Assembly (NCBI GenBank): GCA_027044845.1
Contig: JALUBM010000060.1
Location: 1-9,091, forward strand
Direction of reading: 5' to 3'
DNA from: Sulfurimonas sp.
GTDB lineage: Bacteria; Campylobacterota; Campylobacteria; Campylobacterales; Sulfurimonadaceae
Length of the DNA: 9,091 nucleotides
Under the pieces are notes generated by a model. It was not told the origin of the DNA. It saw only the letters and a list, made by a program, of their open reading frames with translations, and did not search any database. Position 1 is the stretch's first letter. Every line of letters starts with the position of its first letter. Positions 6,543 to 9,091 of this stretch are shown piece after piece. The position numbers and the translations under genes were made by a program.

Positions 6543-6620
6543 ATGAAACATCTTGACACTATCCTGAAAGTATTAACTATCATTTACATGATAATTAAGA
6601 TTTTTCAGGCAGTAAATTAG
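6543..6620 (+). CDS. Hydrophobic 25-residue peptide (possible type I toxin-like)
   Basis: A 25-codon ORF encoding a peptide that begins MKHLDTILK and ends KIFQAVN, hydrophobic across about residues 7-21 with lysines at 2, 9 and 19. It would form one short membrane helix. GGAGG at 6532-6536 lies 6 bases before the ATG, an excellent SD, which is the main reason to think it is translated. It is preceded by its own promoter candidate, and its stop codon is inside a hairpin. The size, the hydrophobicity and the mRNA folding back on its SD resemble type I toxins. I recognise no homologue, and it could equally be a leader peptide controlling the genes downstream. The next small ORF encodes a similar N-terminus. 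Confidence 0.6.
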   Translation: MKHLDTILKVLTIIYMIIKIFQAVN

Positions 6621-6640
6621 AGGGTCGTACCCCTCTAATT
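6615..6640 (+). promoter_or_regulatory. Hairpin over the stop codon of the 25-codon ORF
   Basis: AATTAGAGGG (6615-6624) and CCCTCTAATT (6631-6640) pair perfectly around the loop TCGTAC. The TAG stop (6618-6620) is in the left arm. No T-run follows (CCTTAAAG), so it would be a poor intrinsic terminator. It may protect a 3' end, attenuate, or act as a switch, because its right arm can alternatively pair with the SD at 6532-6536. Confidence 0.65.
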
Positions 6641-6651
6641 CCTTAAAGTAG

Positions 6652-6657
6652 ATTATA
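6652..6657 (-). promoter_or_regulatory. Possible antisense -10 box at the 3' end of the small ORF
   Basis: A perfect TATAAT on the minus strand overlaps the right long-range arm. A start near 6645 would make an RNA complementary to the stop-codon hairpin, the whole 25-codon ORF and its SD. No good -35 and no clear terminator for such an RNA are visible, and TATAAT is common by chance in this AT-rich DNA. Offered because of its position only. Confidence 0.25.
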
Positions 6658-6674
6658 TCATAAAAAGGGAAATC

Positions 6675-6782
6675 ATGAAAAATTTAGAAGATATACTCCT
6701 GACACTTATTATAGTTACGATGTGTTTTATGATAACTAATTTATATAAAAGAGTCAAAAAACTAGAAGATAAAACAGAGTAG
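6675..6782 (+). CDS. 35-residue single-helix membrane peptide upstream of recG
   Basis: A 35-codon ORF encoding a peptide with MKNLEDILL, a hydrophobic helix (about 7-24) and a charged tail from residue 25 (KRVKKLEDKTE). AAGGGA at 6665-6670 lies 4 bases before the ATG. Its first two thirds align with the 25-residue peptide just upstream: MK-L--IL is shared, and FMITNLY matches YMIIKIF after a three-residue gap, which suggests an old tandem duplication. The small-membrane-peptide form with a basic or charged tail is seen in Fst- and TxpA-type toxins but also in many harmless small proteins. Its stop is 4 bases before the recG ATG, which has little SD of its own, so translation of recG may depend on it. 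No homologue recognised. Confidence 0.55.
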   Translation: MKNLEDILLTLIIVTMCFMITNLYKRVKKLEDKTE

Positions 6783-6786
6783 ATTT

Positions 6787-8583
6787 ATGAATTTATCAAA
6801 AGATGAAACGGCGAAGTTTAAAAAATTAGGTATAAATTCTTTGTTAGAACTCAGTCTTTTAGTTCCCCATTCTTACGAAGATTACAGACTTCATGAAACA
6901 CTGTTACCGCAAAAAGCACAGCTTATTGATGCTACAGTTGAATCTGTTTATAAAGCTCCAAATTCCATTCAAATAACTTTTTTTGCTCATAATTTAGGGT
7001 ATAGTGTGCAGGGTGTTCTTTTCCGTCCAAAAGCATATATGTTGCATCAGTTTAAAGTGGGTGAACGTGATTATTATTACGGTATTATAGACTGCAAGCA
7101 GGGGCATTGCTCAATGAGTATGCCAAAAAAAGTCACAAAAATTGGAAAGATCACTCCCAAGTATAAAACAGCTTTGCGAAATGATGTTATGCAAAGGCTT
7201 GTGCAAACCTTAATAACAAAAGAAAATCTTTTACATGTAGGAATAAAAGAAGATATGGCTCAAGAACTTTTAAAACTGCATTTTCCTGATGATACTATGC
7301 AAAAGGGAGAATTGAGTGAGAAAGCTTTATGGGCTTTAAAGTATACGGAGCTTTACTCTTACATGCAGATGCTCTCAGGAAAAAGACGTTATTTTCAAGC
7401 CTTATCTTCACAGGCTAAAGCTTTTGATGCATGGAGCAAAGAGTTGCCTTTTACACTTACGAAAGAGCAGATAAAAGCAATACAAGATATAGAAAAAGAT
7501 TTAAAAAAAGATGTTGCGGCAAAACGTATGGTTGTGGGGGATGTTGGCAGTGGCAAAACTATGGTGATTTTAGCTGCGGCATATATGAATTTACCAAATC
7601 GTTCCATATTAATGGTACCAACAACAATTTTGGCAAACCAGCTCTATGAAGAGGCACAAAAGCATCTTCCTCAGGCAAAAACGGTACTTGTTACAAATAA
7701 AACAAAAAAAATGGATTTGAGCGGTTTTGATTTTATTATAGGAACACATGCTCTTTTGTATAGAGAGTTGCCAGAAGCTTCTCTTGTTATGGTTGATGAA
7801 CAGCATAGATTTGGTACGGCACAGCGAAATATGCTTGAAAAACTTGTATCGCAACAAGAGTTAAAGCCCCATTATATTCAGTTTTCAGCGACACCGATTC
7901 CAAGGACACAAGCCATGATAGAGAGTGCGCATATAGATGTTTCGCTCATCACCACTACGCCTTTTACAAAAGATATTGATTCTAAGGTAATTCATAAAAA
8001 TGATTTTAAAGATTTACTTCTACATGTAAAGAGTGAAATTGCTAAAAATAACCAAGTTTTACTTGTGTATCCTCTCGTTGAACAGAGTGAAATGCTTGCT
8101 TATCAGAGTATTGAGGAAGCACGATCGTACTGGGAAAAGAATTTTGAGAATGTTTATGTCACGCATGGAAAAGACAAGGGAAAAGAACAGGTCTTAGTAG
8201 ATTTTAGAGAAAAAGGGAGCCTTTTAATTGCTACCACCGTTGTTGAAGTTGGAATTTCACTACCGAGATTAACAACCGTTATTATTGTCGGTGCGGAAAG
8301 ACTGGGACTTTCAACACTTCATCAGCTTCGTGGCAGGGTGAGCCGTACAGGGCTGAAAGGTTACTGCTATTTATATACAAATCAAGAATCTTCAAAACGT
8401 TTAGATGAATTTGTGCATACTGTCAGTGGATTTGATATAGCTAATTTAGATTTGAAATTTAGAAAAAGCGGTGATTTACTGAAGGGTATTTCACAAAGTG
8501 GAAATCGATTTCAATGGATTGATTTTGCAGAAGATGAAGCAATAGTTGAAGAGGTGAAAAATGATTTGCACCTCTTTTCATAA
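6787..8583 (+). CDS. recG: ATP-dependent DNA helicase RecG
   Basis: Superfamily 2 helicase that regresses stalled replication forks and branch-migrates Holliday junctions. The 598 residues are about 95 fewer than E. coli RecG, a short form I believe is typical of Campylobacterota. The N-terminal wedge with its OB-like segment lies at about 45-105. Helicase motifs follow: GDVGSGKT (251-258, Walker A), VPTTILANQ (277-285), DEQHRFG (337-343, motif II), SATPIPRT (367-374, motif III), ATTVVEVGISLP (482-493) and QLRGRVSR (513-520, motif VI, with Ser where many RecGs have Gly; the QxxGRxxR core is kept). The C-terminal FRKSGDLLKG segment resembles the usual F-R-G-D end. The start follows the 35-codon ORF by 4 bases with only a weak AGAG upstream. 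A terminator-like stem lies within its last codons. Confidence 0.94.
   Translation: MNLSKDETAKFKKLGINSLLELSLLVPHSYEDYRLHETLLPQKAQLIDATVESVYKAPNSIQITFFAHNLGYSVQGVLFRPKAYMLHQFKVGERDYYYGIIDCKQGHCSMSMPKKVTKIGKITPKYKTALRNDVMQRLVQTLITKENLLHVGIKEDMAQELLKLHFPDDTMQKGELSEKALWALKYTELYSYMQMLSGKRRYFQALSSQAKAFDAWSKELPFTLTKEQIKAIQDIEKDLKKDVAAKRMVVGDVGSGKTMVILAAAYMNLPNRSILMVPTTILANQLYEEAQKHLPQAKTVLVTNKTKKMDLSGFDFIIGTHALLYRELPEASLVMVDEQHRFGTAQRNMLEKLVSQQELKPHYIQFSATPIPRTQAMIESAHIDVSLITTTPFTKDIDSKVIHKNDFKDLLLHVKSEIAKNNQVLLVYPLVEQSEMLAYQSIEEARSYWEKNFENVYVTHGKDKGKEQVLVDFREKGSLLIATTVVEVGISLPRLTTVIIVGAERLGLSTLHQLRGRVSRTGLKGYCYLYTNQESSKRLDEFVHTVSGFDIANLDLKFRKSGDLLKGISQSGNRFQWIDFAEDEAIVEEVKNDLHLFS
8549..8579 (+). 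terminator. Intrinsic terminator-like hairpin inside the recG 3' end
   Basis: AAGAGGTG (8549-8556) and CACCTCTT (8569-8576) pair over 8 bp around a 12-base loop. The T-run is short: the stem ends in TT and is followed by TTC. The stem encodes the last residues of RecG, and the stop follows at 8581-8583. It is placed to end recG transcription before the convergent hpf gene, whose stop is 16 bases further on. The opposite strand has no T-run after the stem, so it would serve hpf poorly. Confidence 0.5.
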
Positions 8584-8599
8584 TTGACGTTAGAGCTGT

Positions 8600-9091
8600 T
8601 TAATAAAGCCCAAATTTATTGTCATTTCTTTTATAAAGAACACGTGTTTTATGTTCATTATCTAAAAATATTTCAAACATTTTACCGCTTTCTTTAAGGT
8701 CTGCGAGGACATCTTCAACTTCACGTGGCTTATATAAATCTAACTCTACAGGAACAATTTCATCTTCCATCTCTTGTTCGACAGCTTTTATATCAACTTC
8801 TTGTGCTTTGACTTCATTCAAACCGACTTTTTGATAATCTGTCTCTTTGTCATGTAAACGACGAAGTGATTTTTGTGCTCGATTTGTCGCTAAATCAATG
8901 GCAACATAAGCATCTTCATCATTCTGTTTAATAACTATAGTATTTTTATGTGCCAAGTTAATAACAAATTCAACTACAGCATGCTCTTTACCTTTTTTTG
9001 TCTGAGAAGAGACAATAACATTGACTGAGATAATATCTAAATTAAATTTTTTTAATGTCTCAATAGAAGATGAGATATGCCCTTTTAAAGC
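8600..9091 (-). CDS. hpf: Ribosome hibernation promoting factor, long form, 5' end outside the window
   Basis: Binds the 30S decoding region and, through its C-terminal domain, joins two ribosomes into inactive 100S dimers in stationary or stressed cells. The frame is open to the window edge, with 163 residues visible; about 15 N-terminal residues should be missing from a protein of about 178. The N-terminal RaiA/HPF fold covers visible residues 1 to about 85, with AYVAIDLATNRAQKSLRRLHD as its final basic helix. A variable acidic linker follows (about 86-112), then the dimerisation domain (about 113-163) with YKPREVEDVLADL, MFEIFLD and RVLYKRNDNKFGLY. A TTG at 8956 is only an internal codon, because the protein-like frame continues upstream. 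It converges on recG with 16 bases between the stops. Confidence 0.95.
   Translation of the reverse strand, partial: ALKGHISSSIETLKKFNLDIISVNVIVSSQTKKGKEHAVVEFVINLAHKNTIVIKQNDEDAYVAIDLATNRAQKSLRRLHDKETDYQKVGLNEVKAQEVDIKAVEQEMEDEIVPVELDLYKPREVEDVLADLKESGKMFEIFLDNEHKTRVLYKRNDNKFGLY

Larger units (their letters stand above)
6520..6654 (+). repeat. Long-range complementary arms enclosing the 25-codon ORF
   Basis: AATCTACTTT (6520-6529), which ends two bases before the GGAGG SD of the small ORF, is the exact reverse complement of AAAGTAGATT (6645-6654), which lies 24 bases after its stop. In the RNA the adjoining UUGGAGG (6530-6536) can also pair with CCUCUAA (6632-6638), with one G-U pair. Together these would fold the mRNA back on itself and hide the SD, in competition with the stop-codon hairpin at 6615-6640. 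Pairing was derived by hand; energies were not computed. Confidence 0.5.

Noticed and set aside
6615..6640. Intrinsic terminator after the 25-codon ORF
   Set aside because: The hairpin is good but is followed by CCTTAAAG rather than a T-run on the plus strand, and by TTTACTG on the other; kept only as a structured element.
8299..8350. Possible defect in RecG motif VI (RVSR instead of RVGR)
   Set aside because: The QxxGRxxR core, including both arginines, is intact, so loss of activity is not indicated; probably a lineage difference.
8600..8956. A complete 118-residue protein starting at TTG 8956
   Set aside because: The same frame continues open to the window edge with clear HPF-like sequence, so the TTG is an internal leucine codon and the gene is simply truncated.
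1..9091. CRISPR arrays, tRNA or rRNA genes, insertion sequences, prophage or integrase genes
   Set aside because: No regularly spaced repeats, cloverleaf-like sequence, transposase or integrase motifs were seen on reading either strand.

Overview
The window looks like chromosomal DNA of a free-living, AT-rich member of the Campylobacterota (Epsilonproteobacteria), probably close to Sulfurimonas or Sulfuricurvum. Three things point there. Protein features such as the remote CheZ, the short RecG and the thioredoxin pair fit the phylum. The run CheZ-like / U32 family / purE / small coiled-coil protein / glyQ matches the order I recall for Cj0700-Cj0704 of Campylobacter jejuni. Candidate promoters show a TATAAT-like -10, poor -35 boxes and T-rich upstream DNA. 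The genus is inference.

Layout. Positions 1-2249 are read leftwards: the 5' part of thioredoxin reductase (trxB, cut by the window edge), a cysteine-free membrane-anchored protein with thioredoxin-like motifs, thioredoxin (trxA), and a PHP-family histidinol-phosphatase. A 61-73 bp divergent promoter region follows. Positions 2323-5342 are read rightwards as a tight cluster: the CheZ-type CheY-P phosphatase, a U32-family tRNA hydroxylase (TrhP-like), purE, and a helix-turn-helix/coiled-coil protein. A 207 bp gap then holds a large imperfect hairpin bracketed by two copies of GATATAATTT, the second of which probably drives glyQ (glycyl-tRNA synthetase alpha). The 352 bp between glyQ and recG carries a promoter, two hairpins and two tiny membrane-peptide genes of 25 and 35 codons. 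recG follows 4 bp after the second. A convergent ribosome hibernation factor (hpf, 5' end outside the window) closes the window.

How the genes work together. trxB, the degenerate thioredoxin-like gene and trxA form a disulfide-reduction cluster. The phosphatase serves histidine synthesis, PurE purine synthesis, TrhP wobble-uridine modification, GlyQ tRNA charging, RecG fork repair, and HPF 100S ribosome formation. These are mostly housekeeping genes.

The most unusual part is 6455-6790. A short hydrophobic peptide gene has a good Shine-Dalgarno (SD) site, a hairpin at its predicted mRNA 5' end and a hairpin across its stop codon. A 10-nt segment just upstream of the SD is perfectly complementary to a segment after the ORF, and the SD itself can pair near that segment. 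A TATAAT also lies on the opposite strand at the 3' end. This resembles the layout of type I toxin-antitoxin mRNAs. A second, similar peptide follows immediately. No function is proven. The other notable proteins are the cysteine-free thioredoxin-like protein and a CheZ whose N-terminus mimics the CheY-binding peptide of FliM.
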